Assembly (NCBI RefSeq): GCF_003605435.1
Contig: NZ_QXQB01000001.1
Span: 930,001-994,000 of the forward strand
Length of the DNA stretch: 64,000 nucleotides
Source: Paenibacillus pinisoli
GTDB taxonomy: Bacteria; Bacillota; Bacilli; Paenibacillales; Paenibacillaceae
Reading direction: 5' to 3'
Notes under the pieces: generated by a model
The model's input: only the letters and a program-made list of their open reading frames with translations
Database searches by the model: none
What the model was told of the DNA's origin: nothing
Shown: piece by piece, positions 16,883-25,180 of the stretch
How positions within the stretch are numbered: the stretch's first letter is position 1
How the letters are laid out: every line of letters starts with the position of its first letter
Translations under genes and position numbers: made by a program

Positions 16883-18976
16883 CTATTGGATCACAAGCTC
16901 ATACCCAGTCCCGTTAGACAAGACCTCAACATCGATGCTGCCGGCGACTCGCTTCACATGCAGGCTGAGTGTGCCGCTGCCGATCTGAAGCTGTTCCACG
17001 ATCAGCTCATTCATGTCCTTAAGAAGCGATGGCTTCATCGTAATTCGGCGGTTGAGACTGTCTGGCTGAATGCCAAGCAGCGCTTGAACGAATGTCAGCG
17101 GCGTGCCCGCAGCCCATGCCTGCGGCGAGCAAGCGACAGGATAAGGCACCGGGAAGCCCAGCGAGTCATCATAACCGCAGAACAGCTCCGGCAGCCTGTA
17201 ATATTCGAATTTCTCCGCGGCAGCCAGCAGGCCTTGCATCACCATGGCTGCTTCCTCCGTGTAGCCCGAGCAGCTTAATCCGAGCAGGCAGAGGGAATTG
17301 TCATGCGGCCATACGCTGCCATCGTGATAGCTCATCGGATTGTAGCCTGCCGATTCCGTGCTCATCGTCCGAATGCCATATCCGCCGAACAGATCGGGAG
17401 CAACAAGCCGTTCTGCAACAGCCTTGGCCCGGTCCGGGGAAGCGATGCCCGACATCAGAATATGTCCCGCATTAGAAGTTACGGATTCGACCCGCTTCTT
17501 GTCCTTATCCAGTGCGATCGCATAATACTGTTCATCCTCCATCCAGAAGTCGCGCTCGAACCGCTCGCGGAGTTCAGCCGCATCCCGCTCCATTTCGCCA
17601 GCCTGCTTATCCAGTCCCAGGCTTCTATAGATCGGAGCAAGCCGCGTAAGCGCCTGATACACATAGCCCTGAACTTCCACAAGCGCGATCGGCGCCTCGG
17701 CATAATCGCCATTCCGGTGAACAACGGAGTCGGCAGAGTCCTTCCAGCCCTGGTTCGCAATTCCTTTGGACGATTTCTGATAATACTCCACGAAGCCATC
17801 CTCGTCGTAGTCGCCGTATTTCTTAATCCATGCCAGCGCTTCGTCCAGATGCGGCTTAAGCGCGATTATGAAGTCGCCGTCGCCGGTCCAGTGATAATAT
17901 TCGGCGGCAAGCAGCAGGAATAGCGGCGTCGCATCAATCGTTCCATAATAAGGCGTGAACGGCACTTGATTGGTGCCCGCAAGCTCACCGTAGCGAATCT
18001 CATGCATAATTTTCCCGGGCTGCTCATCGCGCCATCCATCTTCCTTCTGCCCTTGGTAGGAAGCAAGCGTGAGCAGCGTTCCCTTCGCGATCACCGGATT
18101 CAACGGCAGCATCTGCAGCGCAGCGATCAAGCTGTCGCGGCCGAAAGGAACGGAGAACCATGGAAGTCCCGCCACGGGGAAGCTCCCGTAACCGAGATCG
18201 GTAAGCAGTACGCGCAGATCCTGTACGCCGCGGTGATAAAGCTTGTCGAACAGCGGCACATCGCTCCGGATTGCAGTCGAAGCGGCATTCCAAGTCTCAT
18301 AGGACGCTCTGAGCTTCTTCATCGCTTCTTCCCGCTCATGCTCCGTCGGCTCCACACCGTCTACGACAGGCGCTACAAAGAAAGCGATTTCAACATTTTC
18401 CTTATGGTTAAGGCTTACATCAAAATAAAGCTCGCCGCTCTCGCCGATCCGGCTCTCCGGCCTATTCCATTTAATTTTTGTTTCCCGATGAACGCCATCC
18501 GCGCCTACATATTTGATTACTCTTAAGCCAGAGCCGCTCTCCTCATCCGTCTTGCCCCCGAGCTTCTCATATTGAAAGCCCCGGACAACAAACATGTCGG
18601 CAAAGTCCGCATCGAGCAGAACCGAGAAATCAAATGAGATTGATTTGGGATAGTAGCTGGTTAGCTTGAATGTCTCGTACAATGCACCGTCATAGATGAA
18701 CCTCGTGCGCTCAACTTCTATAGATTCTCTCCAAAGCTTCAACTCGCCATTCTCTTCCATATGCGGGTTGGTCAAGCGAATGGTCGAAATATAGTTCTCA
18801 TCAGCAGCGGACGATAATAATATCGGCTTCTGTCCATTGATGCGAGTCTCCATCCTGCTGATGAACCGGGTATCCTTCGTATAAAGCCCCAGACCCGAAG
18901 CGTCTCCTGCCGGAATATCCCCGTCCTTGTCCGTCATGAGGAATAAATCGTTTTCTTTGATGACGCGGTAATTCAA
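16883..18976 (-). CDS. Glycogen debranching / amylo-alpha-1,6-glucosidase-like enzyme
   Basis: A 697-residue protein with an N-terminal beta-rich GDE_N-bis-type domain (about 1-230; DGDIPAGDASGLGLYTKDTRFISR at 18-41). An (alpha/alpha)6 catalytic region follows (FPVAGLPWFSVPFGRDS at 266-282, then GWKDSADSVVHRNG and the Asp/Glu-rich barrel). The family hydrolyses alpha-1,6 or related linkages in glucans. There is no signal peptide, so it acts in the cytoplasm on imported oligosaccharides. It starts at TTG 18976, five bases after GAGGGG. It is first in the importer operon and lies downstream of two LacI-type operators. Confidence 0.85.
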   Translation of the reverse strand: MNYRVIKENDLFLMTDKDGDIPAGDASGLGLYTKDTRFISRMETRINGQKPILLSSAADENYISTIRLTNPHMEENGELKLWRESIEVERTRFIYDGALYETFKLTSYYPKSISFDFSVLLDADFADMFVVRGFQYEKLGGKTDEESGSGLRVIKYVGADGVHRETKIKWNRPESRIGESGELYFDVSLNHKENVEIAFFVAPVVDGVEPTEHEREEAMKKLRASYETWNAASTAIRSDVPLFDKLYHRGVQDLRVLLTDLGYGSFPVAGLPWFSVPFGRDSLIAALQMLPLNPVIAKGTLLTLASYQGQKEDGWRDEQPGKIMHEIRYGELAGTNQVPFTPYYGTIDATPLFLLLAAEYYHWTGDGDFIIALKPHLDEALAWIKKYGDYDEDGFVEYYQKSSKGIANQGWKDSADSVVHRNGDYAEAPIALVEVQGYVYQALTRLAPIYRSLGLDKQAGEMERDAAELRERFERDFWMEDEQYYAIALDKDKKRVESVTSNAGHILMSGIASPDRAKAVAERLVAPDLFGGYGIRTMSTESAGYNPMSYHDGSVWPHDNSLCLLGLSCSGYTEEAAMVMQGLLAAAEKFEYYRLPELFCGYDDSLGFPVPYPVACSPQAWAAGTPLTFVQALLGIQPDSLNRRITMKPSLLKDMNELIVEQLQIGSGTLSLHVKRVAGSIDVEVLSNGTGYELVIQ

Positions 18977-19033
18977 GCTGTCCCCTCATTTCCTGCACTA
19001 TTGTCTTGCTGTAATCCATGGTTTCTAACGTTT

Positions 19034-19049
19034 TCCGAAACGTTTCGGA
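19034..19049. promoter_or_regulatory. LacI-type operator 1 (perfect palindrome)
   Basis: TCCGAAACGTTTCGGA, a perfect 16-bp palindrome with the CG centre typical of LacI-family sites. It lies 58 bases upstream of the debranching enzyme start and on the shared divergent region with the LacI-type regulator. Confidence 0.8.
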
Positions 19050-19101
19050 TAAGGAGTAAAAAAAAGGGGTAAGGCCTTTATTTAAGCCCTGCCGCAACTT
19101 C

Positions 19102-19115
19102 CCAAAACGTTTCGG
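19102..19115. promoter_or_regulatory. LacI-type operator 2 (imperfect copy)
   Basis: CCAAAACGTTTCGG, matching operator 1 except for one base in the left arm. It lies 67 bp from operator 1, centre to centre, close to a TATAAT at 19122-19127 that is the likely -10 of the regulator gene, so autorepression and looping are possible. Confidence 0.7.
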
Positions 19116-19144
19116 ATAAGATATAATCGAATTATAGATCAACG

Positions 19145-19158
19145 TGAAAGCATTTACA
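19145..19158 (+). promoter_or_regulatory. cre-like catabolite repression site
   Basis: TGAAAGCATTTACA matches the catabolite responsive element consensus TGWAANCGNTNWCA at 13 of 14 positions (A for G at position 8). It lies between the -10 and the start of the LacI-type gene. Confidence 0.5.
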
Positions 19159-19224
19159 AGAAAAATTTTTTTAGCTGCTTTTCGCCTTGCACGGACTCGT
19201 TTTTTCATTTCTCGGAGGTATTCT

Positions 19225-20235
19225 ATGTTAACGATCAAAGATATTGCCAAGGCAGCCGGTGTATCCGTTACGACGGTATCCCGCGCCTTGAACGGCTATG
19301 ATGATGTCAATGAACGCACGCGCCAGAAGATTAAGACGATTGCCGACCAGATGGGATACAGCCCTAACATGGCGGCCAGATATTTAATTTCGAAAAAAAC
19401 AAATACGCTCGGACTCCTATTATCCAACGTAACGCGTGACAGCTCCAAGGACAATATTGCCTTTGAGGTTTTATGCGGCATCAACGACCGCTCAGGGGAA
19501 TTGGATTACGATCTTGTGCTCTTCAGCACGACTCCCCAGAAGCAGACGACGAAGTCTTACAAAACCTTATGCCAGGAGCGCGGCGTAGACGGGGTTATTA
19601 TTATGGGCATGCGGCTCGATGATCCATACCTGAAGGAAATCGTCACCTCGAATATTCCATGCGTCCTGATTGACATTCAGCTTGAAGGTCCTAATGTCGG
19701 CTATGTGACCTCCGACAACACAAGCGGCTCCGTCGCGGCGGTCAAGCATCTGCTCGATTCCGGCCACCGCCATATCGCCATGATCAACGGCCATGCCCAG
19801 GCCGATGTCAGCATACTCCGTCTGGAGGGCTATAAGCAAGCTCTTGCGGAGCAAGGCATTCCCTTCGACGAATCGCTTGTCGTGAACGGACGATTCTCCG
19901 AACAAGGCGGCAAAGAAGCGGCAAGCCGGATTCTGACCAGCAATCCTGAGGTTACAGCCATCTTCTGCGCAAGCGATCTGATGGCGATCGGCGCGATCCA
20001 AGGCATCAAGGAGATGGGCAAGAGCGTGCCCGGAGATGTATCCGTGATTGGCTTCGATAACATCGACCTGGCCTCCTACTACTCGCCGGCGCTCACGACA
20101 GTGCACCAACATAAGTACGAGCTTGGCTATCATTCCGCTCAAGTACTGATTGATATGCTTGAAAATAAAGAAGCAACGCATCACGTCATGCTGCCAACCG
20201 AGCTGATTCAGAGGGATAGTGTTCGGGTGGTGTAG
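19225..20235 (+). CDS. LacI-family transcriptional regulator
   Basis: A 336-residue regulator: N-terminal helix-turn-helix TIKDIAKAAGVSVTTVSRALNG, hinge near 45-60, then a periplasmic-binding-protein-like effector domain (GLLLSN, DGVIIMG, FCASDLMAIGAI, IGFDNIDLASYYSPALTTV). ATG 19225 follows CGGAGG by eight bases. It is divergent from the debranching enzyme/importer operon, with two operators in between, so it almost certainly controls that operon. The effector is presumably a sugar of the same pathway. Confidence 0.92.
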   Translation: MLTIKDIAKAAGVSVTTVSRALNGYDDVNERTRQKIKTIADQMGYSPNMAARYLISKKTNTLGLLLSNVTRDSSKDNIAFEVLCGINDRSGELDYDLVLFSTTPQKQTTKSYKTLCQERGVDGVIIMGMRLDDPYLKEIVTSNIPCVLIDIQLEGPNVGYVTSDNTSGSVAAVKHLLDSGHRHIAMINGHAQADVSILRLEGYKQALAEQGIPFDESLVVNGRFSEQGGKEAASRILTSNPEVTAIFCASDLMAIGAIQGIKEMGKSVPGDVSVIGFDNIDLASYYSPALTTVHQHKYELGYHSAQVLIDMLENKEATHHVMLPTELIQRDSVRVV

Positions 20236-20302
20236 ATAGAAACGAGAAGTCAACGGCATAATAGATTTTCGGTTAGCTGGGCCGATTTTTCCCTTTTAAG
20301 GA

Positions 20303-20332
20303 TTGACAACAATCCACATGTGTTTTTATACT
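20303..20332 (+). promoter_or_regulatory. SigA promoter of the DMT transporter leader
   Basis: TTGACA (20303-20308), 18-bp spacer, TATACT (20327-20332). The predicted start is near 20339, giving a leader of about 125 bases before the ATG at 20464. Confidence 0.7.
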
Positions 20333-20403
20333 GGATACCAGAACGGAATACTAAAACCTGCTTGGGGTATATGTGGACTTTCTGGAGAGCATTCTCTATT
20401 TTC

Positions 20404-20441
20404 GCCACACAAAGGCTTATTGGCCTTTTGTGTGGCTTTTT
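20404..20441 (+). terminator. Leader terminator (candidate attenuator) before the DMT transporter
   Basis: GCCACACAAA-GGC pairs with GCC-TTTTGTGTGGC (one bulge), followed by TTTTT. It lies between the promoter and the transporter start. Earlier leader segments can form competing pairs: CCAGAA (20338-20343) with TTCTGG (20380-20385), ATACC (20335-20339) with GGTAT (20366-20370), and TGTGG (20372-20376) with the terminator's own CCACA. No known riboswitch consensus was recognised. Confidence 0.7.
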
Positions 20442-20463
20442 GCATTCAAAAAGGGGGATTACC

Positions 20464-21378
20464 ATGAAGCTTTGGCAATATGCATTGATCGTTTTTTTAG
20501 GAGGCTGCAGCTACGGGATCTTGTCTACCTTTGTTAAATTGGCTTATGCTGCAGGATTCTCCGTGTCGGCGGTAACAGGGGGCCAATACTTATTCGGAGC
20601 TGTACTTGGGTGGCTGGTTGTTTTATTTACCAAAAAGACGAAGCTGACTGGCATCCAAATCACCAAGCTGCTTCTGTCGGGCATTCCATTCGGATTGACG
20701 GGCGTATTTTATTACCAAGCTCTCCAAACCTTAGACGCTTCACTGGCAATTATTTTTCTGTTCCAATTTGTTTGGATCGGCGCTCTGTTCGAATGGGTGT
20801 TTCATAAGAAAAAGCCGACAACTGGCAAGCTGCTGTCCATTGGGCTGCTTCTGATCGGCTCCGTACTGGCAGCTAATGTTGTTTTCCAAAAAGAAATGAC
20901 GTTGTCCTTGGCAGGATGCATCTGGGGATTGCTTGCTGCATTCAGCTTCACTACGTTCATCTTTTTGAGCAGCAAAGTTGAGAGGGCAACCCCTCCAATT
21001 CTAAAAAGCGCACTGTTAACCACAGGCGGTGTAATCGTCGTGTTTTGCGCATTCCCTCCTACGTTCTTATTTGATCTGGATGTGCTCATTGGAGTGGCTC
21101 CTTATGGGTTGGCGCTCGGTATATTCGGGGTCGTGCTTCCGCCCCTTTTGTTCACGATTGGTATGCCGCATGTCGGCTCCGGACTCGGCACCATCCTGAC
21201 TGCATCCGAATTGCCGGTTGTCATTATCATGTCTTCCGTCGTGCTGGGAGAAGTCATTGCCCTGCCTCAATGGATTGGCGTCATCATTATTCTAATAGGA
21301 ATTGCCAGCAGCAACCTGCGGTTTAAAAAATCGAGCAATAAATCTGCTGCAGCCGTTCAGGAATCTGCCAGCGGTTAA
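20464..21378 (+). CDS. EamA/DMT-superfamily transporter
   Basis: A 304-residue membrane protein with about ten hydrophobic segments and the two-EamA-unit layout of drug/metabolite transporters (ALIVFLGGCSYGILSTFVKLAY at the start, a second unit beginning near SLAGCIWGLLAAFSFTTFIFLSS). ATG 20464 follows GGGGGA by about six bases. A longer in-frame reading upstream runs through the leader hairpin and lacks a matching ribosome site. Substrate unknown; families include amino acid and metabolite exporters. Its leader carries a terminator, pointing to regulated read-through. Confidence 0.9.
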   Translation: MKLWQYALIVFLGGCSYGILSTFVKLAYAAGFSVSAVTGGQYLFGAVLGWLVVLFTKKTKLTGIQITKLLLSGIPFGLTGVFYYQALQTLDASLAIIFLFQFVWIGALFEWVFHKKKPTTGKLLSIGLLLIGSVLAANVVFQKEMTLSLAGCIWGLLAAFSFTTFIFLSSKVERATPPILKSALLTTGGVIVVFCAFPPTFLFDLDVLIGVAPYGLALGIFGVVLPPLLFTIGMPHVGSGLGTILTASELPVVIIMSSVVLGEVIALPQWIGVIIILIGIASSNLRFKKSSNKSAAAVQESASG

Positions 21379-21387
21379 TACAAAAAC

Positions 21388-21449
21388 AGCCGTTCAGCTT
21401 GAGCTGCACCTTGATGATGGGTGCAGTTCAATGCGGAACGGCTTTTTTT
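21388..21449 (+). terminator. Terminator of the DMT transporter gene
   Basis: AGCCGTTC...GAACGGCT with an inner CTGCACC/GGGTGCAG stem, followed by seven T. The stretch from 21450 to 21703 before the patatin gene holds a TATAAT at 21611 and another at 21664, but no convincing -35. Confidence 0.85.
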
Positions 21450-21703
21450 GTTGGCGAATTATGTGTCGGCTATACTGCTTGTTTTCTGGTGTTACCGATG
21501 GTTCTTTCACAGACCATCACTTGGTCGAGTCATCGCGACTTCGACTAAAAGTGTCTCCATAAATAACATGCTGTTTAGCATTAAGTATGTACCCCTTATA
21601 GACTGCACGATATAATATACATAACTTCCCTTTGCCGAATATAGGCGGCTCTACATTAAAGCATATAATTGTTCAAACAAGTAATATAGGAGGTTTCGAA
21701 GTC

Positions 21704-22888
21704 GTGACTTCAACGAATACAGGCAAGCTGGCGCTGGCGCTTGAAGGGGGCGGCGCCAAAGGCGCTTACCATATGGGGGTCGTGAAAGCCTACCATGAAG
21801 CGGGCCAAACCTTCGACGCCATAGCCGGCACCTCGATCGGCGCCCTGAACGGGGCCGTCATCGCACAAGGGGATTTTGAGACCGGATATCAATTCTGGGA
21901 GCGGCTGGACGCCCGGTCGATCTTCGACATAAGCGACGAAGAATACCGCTTGCTCATGCGGCGAAAGCTCGATACGGCCGCCTTGCGCCACTTGGCTGCG
22001 CGCACCAGGAGGCTAATCGCAGACAGGGGCATGGACACGCGAAAAATGCGCAAGTTGATTGAATTCCTCATCGATGAAAGTCGGCTGCGGGCTGCCGCCG
22101 TGGACTTCGGCCTGGTGACGGTCTCCTTGAGCGATCGGGCGCCACTTGAGCTTTACAAGGAAGAAATCCCGCAGGGGCGCGTATTGGACTATCTCATGGC
22201 CAGCGCTGCTTTTCCCGGTTTTCAGACGACGTACATCGACGATAAGGCTTTTATCGACGGCGGGCTGTACGACAATTGCCCGATCAACATGCTCGCTCGA
22301 AAAGGATATACGAGAATCGTCGCCGTTCGAACGTTCGGGCTCGGTGTCATGCGCAAAATCCTTTATCCTGGCCTCACCATTACGACGATCTCGCCCTCTG
22401 AACCGCTCGGCGGTATGATGAGCTTTAATCCCGAAGCGATCCGCCGCAGCATGAGCATGGGATATTACGACGCGCTCAGACAACTGAGGGGCTTGCAAGG
22501 CCGCACTTACTGCATTGATATAGACGGATTAACCGAAGAGGCTTGCGACGAGATGCTGGCTTCACTCCCCGATGCCAAGCTGCTTGCGCTCGGCAGAATG
22601 CTCGGCGCGAGCGGTATTCCTGCCCGGGAGCTGTGGAGCAGGGTTATAGTACCAAGGCTGTCAGGCAGCATGCGGCTCCCCGCTGACACCTCTTCCATCA
22701 CTTTTATCGTCCGTCTGGCGGAGGTGCTAGCTTCAGCCAAGGGCATTGATAAATACGCCGTCTACCGCTTTCCCGATTGGGTGCGCTCCATAATAAACGG
22801 TCCTCTGAAGAACGTACAAGGACTTGGATTCCGACAATTGGAGCTCTGCATGGCGGCTCAACGCATATTAGAATCAATTCGGCTTTGA
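21704..22888 (+). CDS. Patatin-like phospholipase
   Basis: A 394-residue serine hydrolase with the patatin catalytic dyad. It has oxyanion loop GGGAKGAY (15-22), nucleophile elbow GTSIG with Ser44, and catalytic Asp185 in FIDGGLYDN. There is no signal peptide or membrane segment, so it is cytoplasmic or peripheral. Family members release fatty acids from phospholipids or act as acyl hydrolases. GTG at 21704 was chosen with AGGAGG ten bases upstream. It stands alone. Nothing nearby (no cyclic nucleotide synthase) suggests an anti-phage effector. Confidence 0.92.
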   Translation: MTSTNTGKLALALEGGGAKGAYHMGVVKAYHEAGQTFDAIAGTSIGALNGAVIAQGDFETGYQFWERLDARSIFDISDEEYRLLMRRKLDTAALRHLAARTRRLIADRGMDTRKMRKLIEFLIDESRLRAAAVDFGLVTVSLSDRAPLELYKEEIPQGRVLDYLMASAAFPGFQTTYIDDKAFIDGGLYDNCPINMLARKGYTRIVAVRTFGLGVMRKILYPGLTITTISPSEPLGGMMSFNPEAIRRSMSMGYYDALRQLRGLQGRTYCIDIDGLTEEACDEMLASLPDAKLLALGRMLGASGIPARELWSRVIVPRLSGSMRLPADTSSITFIVRLAEVLASAKGIDKYAVYRFPDWVRSIINGPLKNVQGLGFRQLELCMAAQRILESIRL

Positions 22889-22993
22889 TCAGCTTAGCAT
22901 TTCATGGTATACCTCTGCGCCGACATTTAAGTTTAGAAGAAGTCATTTGATTCATGCATTCACGCTGATTGAATAGATGATCATGGCCTTGTA

Positions 22994-23021
22994 AAGCAAA
23001 AAAGCCGGCATTGGCCGGCTT
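22994..23021 (-). terminator. Terminator of sigK
   Basis: AAGCCGGC, four-base loop, GCCGGCTT, followed on the minus strand by TTTTTGCTTT. It lies 21 bases past the sigK stop. Confidence 0.9.
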
Positions 23022-23041
23022 ATCAAACCATTTTTCATTTT

Positions 23042-23740
23042 TCATCTCTTCGCCTTATAAAACTCATGATAAAGCTTCATAAGCGCCCGCTTCTCAATCC
23101 GACTCACATAACTCCGCGAGATGCCCAATTCCTTCGCGATTTCCCGCTGCGTCCGTTCATCTCCCCCGTGCACCAGCCCGAAGCGGCCAATCACAACTTC
23201 CTTCTCGCGGTCATCCAATATGTCCAGGTTCTTGTAAATCTTGCTCTTCTCGATCTTGAGCTGCACTTTATCCGCGACGTCATCGGACTCTGTACCGAGG
23301 ATGTCTATCAACGTAATCTCATTGCCTTCCTTGTCCGTGCCAATCGGATCATGCAAGGATACGTCCTTGCGCGTCTTCTTCAAGCTGCGAAGATGCATAA
23401 GTATCTCATTTTCGATACAACGGGCAGCGAAGGTGGCGAGCTTCGTGCCTTTGCCCGTCTGAAAGCTTTCGATCGCTTTAATCAATCCAATCGTCCCGAT
23501 CGAAATCAGATCCTCTAAGTCCTCGCCGGTGTTGTCGAATTTTTTGACGATGTGAGCGACCAGCCTTAAGTTATGCTCTATGAGCAAATTACGCGAATGC
23601 GCATTGCCTTCTGCCATCAACGCCAAATGCTTTGTCTCTTCTTCCTCCTTCAGAGGCTGAGGAAAAGCATTGTTCTTCACATACGACACGAGCAATGAAA
23701 GCTGTTTGATAAATAAAGCGATAGCCGTAAAAAATCCCAT
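23042..23740 (-). CDS. sigK: RNA polymerase sporulation sigma factor SigK
   Basis: A 232-residue sigma-70-family factor with a hydrophobic pro-sequence-like N-terminus ([30 protein letters not shown]). Region 2 carries [37 protein letters not shown] and [10 protein letters not shown]. Region 4 carries [27 protein letters not shown]. This is the late mother-cell sigma factor, made as pro-SigK and cleaved. The gene is continuous: it is not split by a skin-type element as in Bacillus subtilis 168. A SigE-like -10 lies upstream at 23813-23820, as expected for this gene. Confidence 0.95.
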   Translation of the reverse strand: MGFFTAIALFIKQLSLLVSYVKNNAFPQPLKEEEETKHLALMAEGNAHSRNLLIEHNLRLVAHIVKKFDNTGEDLEDLISIGTIGLIKAIESFQTGKGTKLATFAARCIENEILMHLRSLKKTRKDVSLHDPIGTDKEGNEITLIDILGTESDDVADKVQLKIEKSKIYKNLDILDDREKEVVIGRFGLVHGGDERTQREIAKELGISRSYVSRIEKRALMKLYHEFYKAKR

Positions 23741-23812
23741 GCTCCGTACACCCCCAAGCTGAATTGCTCAGGCTTATTCTTAAGCCCTAGCGCGAAGATC
23801 CGTCAGTTGTAC

Positions 23813-23820
23813 ATTGTATG
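23813..23820 (-). promoter_or_regulatory. SigE-type -10 element upstream of sigK
   Basis: On the minus strand CATACAAT, the SigE -10 consensus, about 73 bases upstream of the ATG. The -35 is not clear. Expression of sigK from a SigE promoter is known in Bacillus. Confidence 0.45.
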
Positions 23821-23956
23821 TGGGCTAAGGCCTATGTGTGCATGTACGGCTTAATGATCGGGTAAAGTTGCGGGAGGCCATGCAAATGCCAGGCTTCCTG
23901 ATTTGCTGATCAAGCGTATTGCTAAGGAAGAAGAAGCAGACGAAGACAACACAGCA

Positions 23957-24004
23957 AGGGGCTATCCCATAAAATCATCATAGATGACGAATGGAACAGC
24001 CCCT
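23957..24004 (-). terminator. Hairpin after nagA, possible terminator
   Basis: AGGGGCT...AGCCCCT with inner CCAT/ATGG pairing lies seven bases past the nagA stop. There is no real T-run on the minus strand, so it may be a weak terminator or a stabilising hairpin. Confidence 0.4.
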
Positions 24005-24010
24005 GATACT

Positions 24011-25180
24011 TTACACCCTTACACCCTGAACATAGGTTTCGCGAATCCGAAGCGAGTCACCATCGCGGTCAAGCAAGACGAAATCCGCAGCCGTCCCTGC
24101 GCCGAACGCTAATTCTTTTCCATTACCATTGAGGAAAGCCCGGGGACGAATGGACGCCATATTCCACGCCTCTGCAAAGGTGCATAGCTTCAAACGCGTC
24201 ATCTGTTCCACGCCCCGAAGCAGCATTTGGGCGGAGCCGGCAAGCAAGTTCAGCTGATCCGCAAGATGCAGCCGCCCCTCAGGCGTCAGCACGACCTTGC
24301 CGCCGATATGCGGTGCATATTCGCCGGGCGGCATGCCTGCCAATTGAACTGCATCGCTCACGAGCATTGCCCGCTCCCCTTTCACCTTCATAATAACCTT
24401 TAACACGGATTCGGGAAGGTGAAAGCCATCAGCAATCATACATGCCCATAGCTGATCCTGCGCAAGCTGCTCCCATATATAATTCGGGTGCCGCGGCAGC
24501 ATCAAATGCGCGCCGTTGCCCAGATGGGTCGACATGCTCGCTCCTGCAGACGCCGCCTCCCGAATTTGCTCAGCGGTTGCGCTAGTATGGCCTATGGAGA
24601 CGATGACGCCGCTTGCCGTAACCTTCTCGATAAATTTAGCAGAACCCGGCCATTCCGGCGACAGCGTTATGATTTTAATCTTGCCTTGGGCCGCTTCTTG
24701 CCATCGCTGGAACAGCTCCCAATCCGGCGGCCGCACGAACGCCTTGCCATGCGCGCCTCGTGGTCCGTCCTCCGGCGAAATAAACGGCCCTTCAAGATGA
24801 ATGCCGGCAACTGCATAATCCGTGTATGCATCCGCAGCGCAGGCGGCGGCAATTGCCACGACCGCTTCGGCGATCGCCTCGGAGCTGTTGGTGATGACCG
24901 TAGGCAAGTAGGAGGTTACCCCCTCCGCCCACAGGGCGCGGGTAAATTGCTGCGGCATCCCGGATGCAATCGGAAGCGTATTAAAATCCATGCCCTGATA
25001 CCCGTTGATTTGCAAATCGAGAAGCCCTGGAGCAATCCATGGCTGATTGTCCCGCTCCTCGTCCAAGCGGGTCATTCGTTCGATCTTGCCGCCGCTTAGC
25101 TCAACCTGCACAAGCTCGCCCGATTCATAATGAATCGCCTCCAGCCTGCCGGGCATGATTCCTGCAGCAACGTTGGTCAT
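24011..25180 (-). CDS. nagA: N-acetylglucosamine-6-phosphate deacetylase
   Basis: A 389-residue amidohydrolase that removes acetate from GlcNAc-6-phosphate. It has PWIAPGLLDLQINGYQGMDFN at about 47-67, the metal ligand region HLEGPFIS near 125-132, IGHTSATAEQ and STHLGNGAH for the metal-binding His residues, and SDAVQLAGMPPG carrying the catalytic Asp. ATG overlaps the end of nagB by four bases (ATGA), so the two are translationally coupled. It is the last gene of the 11-gene cluster that starts with the LacI regulator at 35382. Confidence 0.94.
   Translation of the reverse strand: MTNVAAGIMPGRLEAIHYESGELVQVELSGGKIERMTRLDEERDNQPWIAPGLLDLQINGYQGMDFNTLPIASGMPQQFTRALWAEGVTSYLPTVITNSSEAIAEAVVAIAAACAADAYTDYAVAGIHLEGPFISPEDGPRGAHGKAFVRPPDWELFQRWQEAAQGKIKIITLSPEWPGSAKFIEKVTASGVIVSIGHTSATAEQIREAASAGASMSTHLGNGAHLMLPRHPNYIWEQLAQDQLWACMIADGFHLPESVLKVIMKVKGERAMLVSDAVQLAGMPPGEYAPHIGGKVVLTPEGRLHLADQLNLLAGSAQMLLRGVEQMTRLKLCTFAEAWNMASIRPRAFLNGNGKELAFGAGTAADFVLLDRDGDSLRIRETYVQGVRV

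Noticed and set aside
20320-20463. Longer N-terminus for the DMT transporter starting near 20320 or 20371
   Set aside because: The frame is open, but it would run through the leader terminator hairpin, lacks a good ribosome site, and adds residues ahead of the first normal membrane segment.
21704-22888. Patatin as an anti-phage (CBASS-type) effector
   Set aside because: No cyclic nucleotide synthase or other defence gene is adjacent; the neighbours are a transporter and sigK. A general lipid acyl hydrolase is the simpler reading.
23042-23740. skin-type element or recombinase at sigK
   Set aside because: The sigma factor reads through in a single frame and no recombinase gene is in the window.
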